Positions 17,486 through 25,595 of a DNA stretch of 54,048 nucleotides are shown piece by piece; within the stretch, counting starts at the first letter, position 1, and each line of letters opens with the position of its first letter. The translations under genes were made by a program, and so were the position numbers. The DNA comes from an uncultured Acidimicrobiales bacterium (GTDB taxonomy: Bacteria; Actinomycetota; Acidimicrobiia; Acidimicrobiales; SHLQ01). The DNA lies in the NCBI GenBank assembly GCA_938023735.1, contig CALJDK010000184.1, forward strand, positions 1 through 54,048. Reading direction: 5' to 3'. The notes below the pieces were generated by a model, which was not told where the DNA came from, searched no databases, and saw only the letters and a list, made by a program, of their open reading frames with translations.

Positions 17486-19233
17486 GCCACCGGCTCCCCA
17501 AGCTGGGATCGATAGATCTCCTGGTACACGTCGCTCGTGGCCAGAAGTTCGTCGTGATTGCCGACGGCAACCACGCAGCCCCGCTCCAACACCACGATCA
17601 TGTCGGCGGTAAGGGCGGTACTGATTCGTTGGGCGACAAGCACCACCGTTTGGTCGGCATAGACCTCGAGCGCGGCTTGGATACGGGCCTCGGTCTCAAG
17701 GTCGACCGCGCTGGTCGAGTCATCGAGGATGAGGATGGCCGGGTCGACCACCAGGGTTCGAGCGATGGCCAACCGTTGGCGCTGCCCACCCGACAGGTTT
17801 GCCCCGCCCTGTTCGATTCGTGACTCGTATCCCTCGGGCATTGCCGTCACGAAGTCGTGCGCTTGGGCCGCTTTCGCGGCGGTGATGATCTCGTCGTCGG
17901 TTGCCGAGGGTCGGCCGAATCGAAGGTTCTCCATCACCGATCCGCCGAAGAGTTCGGGCTCTTGGAGGGCGATACCGACCTGCTGGCGGAGCGACGACTT
18001 TGAGAGCATCCGAACATCGATGCCGCCAACCTTCACGACACCTTCGGTTGCGTCATAAAAACGCGGAATCAGGTGCACCAGGGTGGACTTGCCGGATCCG
18101 GTGGCACCGAGGATGGCGGCAGTGGTTCCTTGGGGAATGTGCAGGTCGATGGAGGTGAGGGCTTCGTCGAGATTGTTGTCGGGATCCCGAGCGTCGTAGC
18201 GGAAGCTGACCCCCTCGAACCGGATATCGCCCGGATGGGTTTGGCTGGCGAGGTCGATGCCGTTTTCCACTTCGGTGACTTCGGGCTTCTCATCAAGCAC
18301 CTGGTTGATGCGGGCCATCGATGCGCCAGCGGCAGAGAGCATCGGCTGGATGAAGGCGAACATCATCATCGGCAGCGCCACCATCGACAGGTACGAGATG
18401 AAGGCAACCAGGTTGCCCTCGCTGAGGGTGTCGTCGATGACGTTGTTGCCGCCGAGCCACAGCACCGCAGCAACACCGAGCGACGAAACCAGAATCAGCG
18501 TGGGCATCATCGACGCCACGAGTTGGTTGACGATGATCGACTGGTCGGCCAGATCATCGGCCACGCCATTGAAGCGCTTGGTTTCGTGATCTTGGCGAAC
18601 GAACGCCTTGATGACCTCGACGCCCTGAATGTTCTCCTGCAGCACGGTGTTGAGTCGGTCGAGTCGAGATTGCACGGCGTCGTACAGCACCCCCGAACGG
18701 GTCAGCATGTACCAGACCACCACACCGATGGCCGGCACCATGCACAGCACCACCACTGCCAGCGATGCGTCGAGCGCAACGATTGCCAGGAGGGCTCCGG
18801 TGAACATAAGCGGCGTTTGGGCAATGAACGAGAGGCCCATCGTAAGAATGAGCGTGATTTTGGTGATGTCGCTGGTGAGTCGAGTGAGTACCTCGCCCGA
18901 AGAAAGGTGGTCGAGGTTGCCGAACGAGAATCCCTGGGCATGGCCGTACAGGTCGCCGCGCAGATCGGTGACGGTATGGAACGCGAGTCGCACGGCCATG
19001 GCGCGGGTGACTCCGGCCATCACCATGCCGCAGAGAATCAAACCGATCATGAGCAACACGGTGTTGCGAACCAGGCCGCTGTCGCCTTCAAGGATTCCCC
19101 GGTCGATAATCCGAGCGGTTTGCAGGGGGATGAGGAGGTTGATGATGACCTCGATGACCGTGCCGACCAGGGCGGCGATGGCAAACCGCTTGTAGGGCTT
19201 TACCCATGGCCAAATGGTGAGGAGTGCCTTCAC
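17482..19233 (-). CDS. ABC exporter half-transporter, degenerate-site subunit
   Basis: This 583-residue half-transporter (six helices, then an ATPase) pairs with the downstream one. Walker A is GATGSGKST and the signature is a canonical LSGGQRQ. Walker B ends ILILDDSTSAVD, with Asp in place of the catalytic Glu (codon 17719-17721), and the switch His is replaced by Gln (VAQRIST, codon 17629-17631). Both changes mark the non-hydrolysing site of heterodimeric exporters. The start is set at GTG 19233 because it forms a four-base GTGA overlap with the upstream prephenate dehydratase stop; a start at 19281 would give a 52-base overlap. The operon order is therefore pheA, this gene, then the consensus-site subunit. 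Confidence 0.92.
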   Translation of the reverse strand: MKALLTIWPWVKPYKRFAIAALVGTVIEVIINLLIPLQTARIIDRGILEGDSGLVRNTVLLMIGLILCGMVMAGVTRAMAVRLAFHTVTDLRGDLYGHAQGFSFGNLDHLSSGEVLTRLTSDITKITLILTMGLSFIAQTPLMFTGALLAIVALDASLAVVVLCMVPAIGVVVWYMLTRSGVLYDAVQSRLDRLNTVLQENIQGVEVIKAFVRQDHETKRFNGVADDLADQSIIVNQLVASMMPTLILVSSLGVAAVLWLGGNNVIDDTLSEGNLVAFISYLSMVALPMMMFAFIQPMLSAAGASMARINQVLDEKPEVTEVENGIDLASQTHPGDIRFEGVSFRYDARDPDNNLDEALTSIDLHIPQGTTAAILGATGSGKSTLVHLIPRFYDATEGVVKVGGIDVRMLSKSSLRQQVGIALQEPELFGGSVMENLRFGRPSATDDEIITAAKAAQAHDFVTAMPEGYESRIEQGGANLSGGQRQRLAIARTLVVDPAILILDDSTSAVDLETEARIQAALEVYADQTVVLVAQRISTALTADMIVVLERGCVVAVGNHDELLATSDVYQEIYRSQLGEPVA

Positions 19234-20192
19234 CCGTCGATTTGGCCCTCGATGATTTGGCTGCGGACGGACTTGAGCCAATTGTCGGCGGCGTCCCAGG
19301 CTTGGGCTGCTTCGTTGCGGCTTCCGTCGCCTTCGCCGAGCGCGGGGTAGCTACCGAGCACCTTCACCTCGCCGTGCTTCATCTGAATGTCGCGGAGGGT
19401 ATCGCCCACTACTTCGTCGGCGATATGGCCTTCCATATCGATGATGAACGCATACTCGCCCAGCCGGGTTTTGGCCGGACGGCTCACCAGGGTTGAGAGG
19501 TTGATGCTTCGGCCAGCGAACTCCTGGAGGATGCCCACCAGACTTCCGGGTCGATCTTCGCGCTGGTGGATAACGATGGACGTTTTGTCGTGACCTGTTG
19601 GCGCCGGTACTCCCGAGGCAGCGACGAGAAGGAAGCGGGTTTGGTTCTCGGAATGATCTTCGATGTGGGGCGCCAGAATCTCGAGGTCGTACACCTCGGC
19701 GGACCGGGCTGGAGCGATAGCCACCGTCGCGGCGTCGCCCGCTTCTGCGACAAGGCGTGCCGCTTCGGCTGTTGAGCTCGCGACCTCGGTGCGTACCCCA
19801 GCCATGTGGTTGTCGAGCCATACCCGACACTGCGCGGTGGCCACCGGATGCGACATCACGAGTTCGGCGTTGGCGAGGTCGGCGCCTGCGATACCCATGA
19901 GGTTCATTTGAATGGGCAGCACGACCTCGCGCTGAATGGACAGGTCGAGATCGAAGGCCAGGGTGTCGAGGGCGATGTTTACGGTGCCCTCGATGGCGTT
20001 CTCGATGGCCACAAACCCGTAGTCGGCATCGCCACGTGCGGTGGTTCGGAGAACCTCGGCCATGTTGTTGAGCCGCAGCAGTTGAGCGTCGGCCAGGTCG
20101 GTCTGTGTGAACAGTGCTTGCTCGGTAAAGGTGCCGACCGGCCCTAGATAGGCGATGATCGGCGGTTCCCTGCGTTGTGCGTGCTGTTCCAC
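19230..20192 (-). CDS. pheA: Prephenate dehydratase
   Basis: This 320-residue stand-alone prephenate dehydratase makes phenylpyruvate for phenylalanine synthesis. The catalytic domain opens with AYLGPVGTFTEQA and contains FVAIENAIEGTVN and the late NQTRFLLVA (the TRF motif). A C-terminal ACT domain (about residues 220-300, SIVIHQREDRPGSLVGIL) carries the effector-binding region for phenylalanine feedback. The start is GTG 20192 (EQHAQRREPPIIAYLG); the upstream in-frame stretch is low-complexity Ser/Thr and would overlap larB. It is divergent from larB with 19 bases between start codons, and its stop overlaps the ABC exporter start, so the exporter is likely co-transcribed with it. Confidence 0.94.
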   Translation of the reverse strand: MEQHAQRREPPIIAYLGPVGTFTEQALFTQTDLADAQLLRLNNMAEVLRTTARGDADYGFVAIENAIEGTVNIALDTLAFDLDLSIQREVVLPIQMNLMGIAGADLANAELVMSHPVATAQCRVWLDNHMAGVRTEVASSTAEAARLVAEAGDAATVAIAPARSAEVYDLEILAPHIEDHSENQTRFLLVAASGVPAPTGHDKTSIVIHQREDRPGSLVGILQEFAGRSINLSTLVSRPAKTRLGEYAFIIDMEGHIADEVVGDTLRDIQMKHGEVKVLGSYPALGEGDGSRNEAAQAWDAADNWLKSVRSQIIEGQIDG

Positions 20193-20211
20193 ACTGAGTG
20201 AGGATAGTGAC

Positions 20212-20970
20212 GTGAACGAGGAGACACTCAAGCAGTTACTGGTCGATGTGCAGACTGGCCAGCGCACACCCGACGACGCGGTGCGTGAAATTCGGCGACT
20301 TCCGTTTGCCGATCTGGGCCACACCAAGGTCGATCACCACCGAGAACTTCGCAACGGCACTGCCGAAGCTATTTATGGTCCCGGTAAAACTCCCGAAGCG
20401 GTTGCCGCGATTTTGAGCGAGCTGCTCGACGGAGGAACTGGACCCATCATCCTTACCCGGGCCGATGCCGCGCAGTTAAAGGCCGCCCTTGCGGTTGAGG
20501 GCGACGCAGTTGTGCAGGGTACGACTGCGGTGTGGCGGGCCAAGGTGCCGGCTGCGGCCGACGCGGCGCCACGTGTGGTGGTTGCGTCGGGCGGCACCGC
20601 TGATCAGCCCGTGGTGGAAGAGTGTGCGGCAACGCTGATGGCTCACGGGGTGCAGCCTCTGGTGCTCACCGATATCGGTGTTGCCGGGCTTCATCGATTG
20701 CTTGCGCACTTCGATGATTTCGCCGATGCCGATGCGATCGTGGCGGTAGCTGGAATGGAAGGGGCGCTCGCCAGTGTGGTGACGGGCTTGTCGTCGGCTC
20801 CGGTGATAGCGGTGCCAACGAGCACCGGGTATGGGGCCGGCCTTGAGGGGGTGACGGCGTTGCTTTCGATGATGGCGTCGTGCGCTTCGGGCATGTCGGT
20901 GGTTGGTATCGACAACGGCTTTGGCGCTGCGTTGGCCGTGATCCGCATGCTCAACACGGGTGCGAAGTGA
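20212..20970 (+). CDS. larB: Nickel-pincer cofactor biosynthesis protein LarB
   Basis: LarB is a PurE-like carboxylase/hydrolase that converts nicotinic acid adenine dinucleotide to pyridinium-3,5-dicarboxylate mononucleotide, the first step of the nickel-pincer nucleotide (NPN) pathway. The 252-residue protein shows the family's conserved C-terminal half: VASGGTADQPVVEECA, DIGVAGLHRLL, AVAGMEGALASVVTGL, VIAVPTSTGYGAGLEGV and GIDNGFGAA. The GTG at 20212 gives the usual N-terminal helix (LKQLLVDVQTGQRTPDDAV). It overlaps larC by four bases. NPN is used by lactate racemase and relatives, none of which is in the window. Confidence 0.95.
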   Translation: MNEETLKQLLVDVQTGQRTPDDAVREIRRLPFADLGHTKVDHHRELRNGTAEAIYGPGKTPEAVAAILSELLDGGTGPIILTRADAAQLKAALAVEGDAVVQGTTAVWRAKVPAAADAAPRVVVASGGTADQPVVEECAATLMAHGVQPLVLTDIGVAGLHRLLAHFDDFADADAIVAVAGMEGALASVVTGLSSAPVIAVPTSTGYGAGLEGVTALLSMMASCASGMSVVGIDNGFGAALAVIRMLNTGAK

Positions 20971-22154
20971 GTACTTCCCCCGCCCCCGAACGGATCGCCT
21001 GGTTTCATGCGTTCTCCGGCATTGCGGGCGATATGGCGCTCGGCGCGCTTATCGATGCCGGCGCCTCGGTCGACGACCTCCGGTCGATGCTCGAGTCACT
21101 TCCCTTTGATGGGTGGAGCATGAGTGTCGAGCCGACCATGCGGGGTGGAATCGCCGCCGCCAACCTGACGGTGAACGTTTCAGATCACTCGCATCACCGC
21201 ACCGCCCGAACGATTATCGACATGATCGAAGGGTCGGGTTTACCCGGCCGAGTTCGCAGCCGCTCGATCGCCACCTTTACCGCGTTGGCAACCGCCGAGG
21301 CATCGCTGCATGGTTCGAACGTTGACGATGTGCACTTTCATGAAGTGGGTGGGCACGATGCCATCGTCGATGTTGTAGGCGTGGCGTGCGCGCTTGAACT
21401 GCTGGGCGTTGACCGGGTCGCTGCAAGTCCGATTGCCCAGGGCATCGGCATGGTGCGTAGCGCTCACGGGGCCATCCCCAATCCGGCGCCCGCCACCGTT
21501 CGGCTTCTTGAAGGCGTGGCCACCTACGGGGTCGACATCAACCTGGAACTCACCACACCGACCGGGGCAGCGTTGGTGCGGGCGCTCTGCGAACAGATCG
21601 GTCCGATGCCGACGATGACAATCGCGGCAAGCGGTTTCGGTTCTGGCGACGCCGTGCTCGATAACCGACCCAATCTGTTGCAGGTGGTCATTGGCGACTC
21701 GGTCGCTTCGACGGTGGAAGGCCAGCCGGTGGCGCTGGTAGAAGCAAATGTCGATGATGTCACCGGTGAAGTCTTGGCCGACACCGTCGCGGCGCTGCTG
21801 CAGGGAGGCGCCCACGACGCGTGGCTCACGCCAATCGTGGGCAAGAAAGGCCGCCCAGCCAGCGTTGTTTGTGCGTTGGCTTCGCCGGCCCATGTTGGGA
21901 CGATGCGCGACATCATCGTGCACCACACCGGCACGTTCGGGGTCCGAGCTCAGCAGCTCAGCCGCTGGCCGGCCGAGCGGTCCTTCACTGAAGTCGACGT
22001 GCAGGGCGAGATGATCAGGATGAAGGTTGGGTCGCACCGGGCGAAGGTGGAGCACGACGACGCAGTGCAGGCCGCCAAGCGCACTGGACTGTCGGTTCGC
22101 GAGGTCACGTCTCGTGCCGAGGCGGCGTATCGCATAGGTTTGGACGATGACTGA
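20967..22154 (+). CDS. larC: Nickel-pincer cofactor nickel insertase LarC (undivided)
   Basis: LarC is the CTP-dependent cyclometallase that inserts nickel into the thiolated pincer precursor. The 395-residue protein contains HAFSGIAGDMALGALIDAG at the N-terminus, HFHEVGGHDAIVDVVG in the middle and the C-terminal ferredoxin-like half (VEANVDDVTGEVLA...). It starts at GTG 20967 in a GTGA overlap with larB. In Lactobacillus plantarum larC is split and joined by programmed frameshifting; here the frame is continuous from start to stop. A His-rich stretch (SDHSHHRTART) may bind metal. It ends eight bases into the next metallohydrolase gene. LarE is not in the window. Confidence 0.95.
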   Translation: MSTSPAPERIAWFHAFSGIAGDMALGALIDAGASVDDLRSMLESLPFDGWSMSVEPTMRGGIAAANLTVNVSDHSHHRTARTIIDMIEGSGLPGRVRSRSIATFTALATAEASLHGSNVDDVHFHEVGGHDAIVDVVGVACALELLGVDRVAASPIAQGIGMVRSAHGAIPNPAPATVRLLEGVATYGVDINLELTTPTGAALVRALCEQIGPMPTMTIAASGFGSGDAVLDNRPNLLQVVIGDSVASTVEGQPVALVEANVDDVTGEVLADTVAALLQGGAHDAWLTPIVGKKGRPASVVCALASPAHVGTMRDIIVHHTGTFGVRAQQLSRWPAERSFTEVDVQGEMIRMKVGSHRAKVEHDDAVQAAKRTGLSVREVTSRAEAAYRIGLDDD

Positions 22155-22875
22155 CGCCACCACCGAAGACCGGCTCTACTTTCGTCAACTGCTCGCCGGA
22201 CGAGATGTTGCTGCCGATGATCCATTGGCCCGCCAGATGGTGAATTTCATCTACCTCATCGGCGACCGCGAAACCGGCGAGGCTGTTGTGGTGGATCCGG
22301 CGTATGACCCGGCCGGAATCGTCGCCGTTGCCGAAGCCGATGGCATGACCCTCACTGGCGCGTTGGCTACCCACTATCACCCCGATCACGTTGGGGGTCA
22401 CATGATGGGATACGACCTGTCCGGTGTGGCCGACTTGCTCGAGCAGGTGTCGATTCCGATCCATGTGCAGCAGCCCGAAGCCGAGTTGGTTCGGAAAGTC
22501 ACCGGCATCACCGACGCCGATCTGGTTACCCATAGTTCGGGCGACAAGGTCACGGTGGGCGAGATCGAAATCGAACTCATCCATACGCCCGGTCACACCC
22601 CAGGAAGTCAGTGCTTCCTGGTCGAGAACCGACTGGTCGCCGGCGACACGCTGTTCCTGGAAGGATGCGGCCGCACCGACCTGCCGGGTGGCGATCCGAA
22701 AGAGCTGTATCTAAGCCTTACCCAGCGTTTGGCCAAGGTGCCCGACGATGCCGTGTTGTTTCCCGGACATCTCTACTCGCCAGAACCTTGCGCAAGCATG
22801 GGCGCGACCCGAGAGCACAACTTTGTGTTCAAGCCAACGTCCGAGCAGCAGTGGCTCGCAATGTTTGGACAGTAG
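22147..22875 (+). CDS. Metallo-beta-lactamase-fold hydrolase (glyoxalase II/persulfide dioxygenase-like)
   Basis: The 242-residue protein contains THYHPDHVGG (HxHxDH), the third His in HTPGHTPGSQCF, the bridging Asp in VAGDTLFLEGCGRTDLPGGDP and the final His in LFPGHLY. The GCGRTDLPGGD segment and length match persulfide-dioxygenase and glyoxalase II relatives. The ATG is within the last eight bases of larC, so it is translated from the lar transcript. A role with the lar genes (for example in sulfur or 2-hydroxyacid metabolism) is possible but inferred only from linkage. A 14-base direct duplication spans its stop codon. Confidence 0.88.
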   Translation: MTDATTEDRLYFRQLLAGRDVAADDPLARQMVNFIYLIGDRETGEAVVVDPAYDPAGIVAVAEADGMTLTGALATHYHPDHVGGHMMGYDLSGVADLLEQVSIPIHVQQPEAELVRKVTGITDADLVTHSSGDKVTVGEIEIELIHTPGHTPGSQCFLVENRLVAGDTLFLEGCGRTDLPGGDPKELYLSLTQRLAKVPDDAVLFPGHLYSPEPCASMGATREHNFVFKPTSEQQWLAMFGQ

Positions 22876-22892
22876 AGCTTGGACAGTAGAGC
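22865..22892. repeat. 14-bp tandem duplication across a stop codon
   Basis: TTGGACAGTAGAGC occurs at 22865-22878 and 22879-22892 in direct tandem. The first copy holds the stop codon of the metallohydrolase (22873-22875). It looks like a small slippage duplication, with no change to the encoded protein. Confidence 0.9.
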
Positions 22893-22920
22893 TTGGGCTC
22901 TACCGGCTTTGGTAGTGCAG

Positions 22921-24615
22921 CTAGTGGAGTGCGTCGGCGTTGTTGTCGGTCGCTTCGGTCCACATTTTTGCGCACTTTGGGCAGCTGAGGTGGCGAACAC
23001 CTAGTGATGGGTTGTCGATGTCGACGCGCGCCGGCACATCACACGTCCCGCACATAACCCGGGCCACTGGCTCGGGCTCTTCCTTGCGGCTGAGAATTCG
23101 TTTGAAGAACGAGGAGCGGGGGGCGTTGTCGCCCATGTCGCCCTTGTTACCGTTCTCGCCATTCTCGCCTGCTGTCTCCATGCCGGCTTCTGCTTCGACT
23201 GCGCCGTCGAGAAAATCGTCACCCGTTTCACCCGGATCGTCGTTGCCACGAAATCCGAGATCTCCAGGGGTTCCGAGATCGGTTGGTCGGGCGAGGAGGG
23301 GGTCAGACGCAACCGGTGTGGTCGCTGGCCAATCGGCGGCAGTAGCGGTGGGAACAGGAACTGCGGGCGATTGTGGTTGCGCCGATGGCCAATCGCCGCC
23401 GAGGGCGTTGGGCCAGGACTCGAGGGGCTCAACCTGTGGATCAGGGTTGGTCAGGCTGGAAGGCCGACCGAAGAGCGAGACCCCTTCATGGGCTGGGTCG
23501 CTCTGGGGGGTGTGAAACTCGGCTGCCGGTGCCGTGGCCCCGGGAAAGGCCGGTTCGTTGGTTGACGAGAGCCATGCGCCGGTGTCGACGTTGGGTTCCT
23601 CAACGGAAGGAAAGGGCATGGGATCGGTTGGTTCCAACGAGTAGGTCGTGGTTGGTTCGACCGTGGTAGGGAACGGCGTATCGAAGGCGCCCTCGGGTTG
23701 GTTGACCGGAGCGGGATTGCTGAAGAGGCCGGGACGGCTCGGGTTCTCGGCGGCCGCTGGTGTGGCGATTGGGGTATCCCAAGCGGGTGGTGCTGGTAGA
23801 TCGAGCGAGTTGTCGAGTGGAGCTGGCGGCGGCGGAGGAAGCGGCAGATCAGCTGGGGCATTGCTCGTTTCGAACATCGAAAGGTCGCTGGGTTCTTCGA
23901 GCGGTGCTGGCGGCGGGGGTGGAAGCGGCGGCAATGACGAAACAGGTTCTGCTGGGGGTGGGGGAGGCGGCGGTGGAAGAACGGCCTCGGTGATAGGAAG
24001 CGGTGCTTCGTTGAGTGCTTCTTCGACTGCTGGTTCTTCGAGTCCCGGTGTTGGGGAGTCGGGAAGTGAGTGAGCCTCGACGAGTCGTGCGAGTTCTTGT
24101 TCGCTCGGAAGCGGTTCGGTCTCGGCGACGGGATCAACGGGATCGAGCTCGTCAAACGTGCCGAACGCGTCAACCGGGTTGTCGAGGGCATCAATTGGGG
24201 CTGCGGCGGTTTCGATGGGCGACTCGGCCGGAGTGGCAAGGTTCGCAAACAACGGGGCTTCAGGTGCTTTCGGTGCTTCGGGGGCTTCGGTTGTGGCGAA
24301 TACCGGAGGAACAGGGGGAATTGGAAGGGCGGGGAGTCCGAGACTGCTCGGCGGCTCTGGAGGGGCTGGCAGCGGCGATAGCGGAGCAAGCGGCGCATCA
24401 GTTGGCTCGATGGCGGCGACTGCGAGTGTGTCCACTGGGTCGAGTGACGACGGTTCCTCGACTGCTGGGCCGTCGACCTGGTTGGGGTGGTCGGCGACTA
24501 GCGCGTCTACCGATTCACGGAGCGCTCGGGCGCGAGCGGTGGCCGTCGACCAGGTCAATTGACCTTGTGGCTCGATGGTTGAGGAATCAGCAGGTGTGTG
24601 CTCGGAGAGAGTCAT
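22921..24615 (-). CDS. Proline-rich low-complexity protein with C-terminal zinc ribbon
   Basis: I do not recognise this 564-residue protein as a known family. An N-terminal segment of about 45 residues (TWSTATARARALRESVDALVADHP) looks helical. Most of the rest is low-complexity Pro/Ala/Glu/Thr sequence with polyproline runs (PPPPPPPPAEP, LPPPPPAPL), expected to be disordered. The last 50 residues hold two CxxC pairs, CGTCDVPARVD and LSCPKCAKMW, consistent with a zinc ribbon. Just before them is a basic stretch (FFKRILSRKEE). There is no signal peptide or membrane segment, so it is probably cytoplasmic, perhaps a scaffold. It is divergent from the DivIVA-like gene, with 263 bases between them. 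Confidence 0.72.
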   Translation of the reverse strand: MTLSEHTPADSSTIEPQGQLTWSTATARARALRESVDALVADHPNQVDGPAVEEPSSLDPVDTLAVAAIEPTDAPLAPLSPLPAPPEPPSSLGLPALPIPPVPPVFATTEAPEAPKAPEAPLFANLATPAESPIETAAAPIDALDNPVDAFGTFDELDPVDPVAETEPLPSEQELARLVEAHSLPDSPTPGLEEPAVEEALNEAPLPITEAVLPPPPPPPPAEPVSSLPPLPPPPPAPLEEPSDLSMFETSNAPADLPLPPPPPAPLDNSLDLPAPPAWDTPIATPAAAENPSRPGLFSNPAPVNQPEGAFDTPFPTTVEPTTTYSLEPTDPMPFPSVEEPNVDTGAWLSSTNEPAFPGATAPAAEFHTPQSDPAHEGVSLFGRPSSLTNPDPQVEPLESWPNALGGDWPSAQPQSPAVPVPTATAADWPATTPVASDPLLARPTDLGTPGDLGFRGNDDPGETGDDFLDGAVEAEAGMETAGENGENGNKGDMGDNAPRSSFFKRILSRKEEPEPVARVMCGTCDVPARVDIDNPSLGVRHLSCPKCAKMWTEATDNNADALH

Positions 24616-24878
24616 TGAAATTCGTTCCGTACTTCTGTGACGTACTTGGCAGTGGCCAACCTGATGCAGTCACGAGTACGCAACCGGGCACAGGTAGTTC
24701 GTTTGTCCTATCGGCCGAGCTGGTGTCTTTTTTGAGCGTTTCTTGAACGAGCTTCGAAGAACCGTCCGTAGTGGTTGGGCAAAGACAAGTGGCCGGAAAA
24801 TTACCGATTTGAGTCCTCAACTCGGTCGCTGATGGGCCGAATGAACCACATACCCCGAATCCTCTGTAGGAGCCTCCC

Positions 24879-25586
24879 GTGGCCAAGCCCACCAACAGAA
24901 AAAAGTCTGCGCGAAAGTCGAAGACGGCCGATGCCTTTCAGGTAGATAAGACTGCTGCCTCAAAGGCAGACGCTCCATCGACCAAGAAGGTAAGCCGAAT
25001 TGGTCGAGCGATTCGTGGCTATGACCGCAAAGCGGTCGATGCGCTTCTCCGCCAGAAGGAGAACGAAATCGCCGAGGTGCAGAGCCAGCTTCATCGCAAC
25101 AAGGTTTTGCTTGAGCAGGCACAGTCCGAGCGAGTCGCGTTCCTGAACTCGCTCGATGTTGCCGCTCGCGGCGCAGACGAACTGGTGCAGGAGGCGACCG
25201 AGCGGGCGGTCGCGATTCGCATCGAAGCCGAGGAAGATGCCGAACAGGTCCGCCAGGTTGCCGAGGGCGAAGCGAACGAGCTGATTGCCGCGTCGAAGCT
25301 CGACCTCGAGGACATTGAGAAGGACAAGGCGGCCCTCTCGAACTACCAGAACGAGCTCAGTGCCTACCTGTACAAGCTGGGTCAGTACCTGATGGAAACG
25401 TCGGTCGACCCAACCATTGCTCTGCCTATCGACGAGCAGCCAGCGATCACGGGTGCCCCCCGGGTCGACTCGGAAGAGACCATTGTTCTTGCCGAGATCG
25501 AGGCGTCTGCCGAAGAGGACTTTGCCGAGTTCTTCTCCGACGACATTGCGCAGGACAAGAGCCGGGACTGGATTCTTAAAGACTGA
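24879..25586 (+). CDS. DivIVA-like coiled-coil protein
   Basis: This 235-residue protein has a basic N-terminal tail (about residues 1-40, Lys/Ser/Ala rich), a short motif IRGYDRKAVDALL resembling the N-terminal lipid-binding DivIVA motif (GYD-x3-VD-x-L), and then a long heptad-rich coiled coil (about 58-165: KENEIAEVQSQLHRNKVLLEQ..., with Glu/Ala-rich repeats). The C-terminus is acidic. DivIVA-family proteins mark curved membrane at poles and septa in actinobacteria. Here the canonical N-terminal domain is shortened, so a DivIVA-related scaffolding role is inferred. The GTG start is supported by AGGAG about seven bases upstream. Confidence 0.72.
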   Translation: MAKPTNRKKSARKSKTADAFQVDKTAASKADAPSTKKVSRIGRAIRGYDRKAVDALLRQKENEIAEVQSQLHRNKVLLEQAQSERVAFLNSLDVAARGADELVQEATERAVAIRIEAEEDAEQVRQVAEGEANELIAASKLDLEDIEKDKAALSNYQNELSAYLYKLGQYLMETSVDPTIALPIDEQPAITGAPRVDSEETIVLAEIEASAEEDFAEFFSDDIAQDKSRDWILKD

Positions 25587-25595
25587 CGTGCGGTG

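Noticed and set aside
18073..19350. Long open frames on the opposite strand of real genes (for example 18073-19350, 9833-10864, 11562-12638, 12642-13757 and 37322-38170)
   Set aside because: They are antisense shadows of well-supported genes in GC-rich sequence, show no family motifs and have biased His/Arg/Gly composition.
20967..22154. Programmed frameshift in larC as in Lactobacillus
   Set aside because: The frame is continuous and contains both the N- and C-terminal halves, so no frameshift is needed.
22900..22915. CTACC and GGTAG hairpin as a terminator between two convergent genes
   Set aside because: A five-pair stem without a T run is too weak to call.
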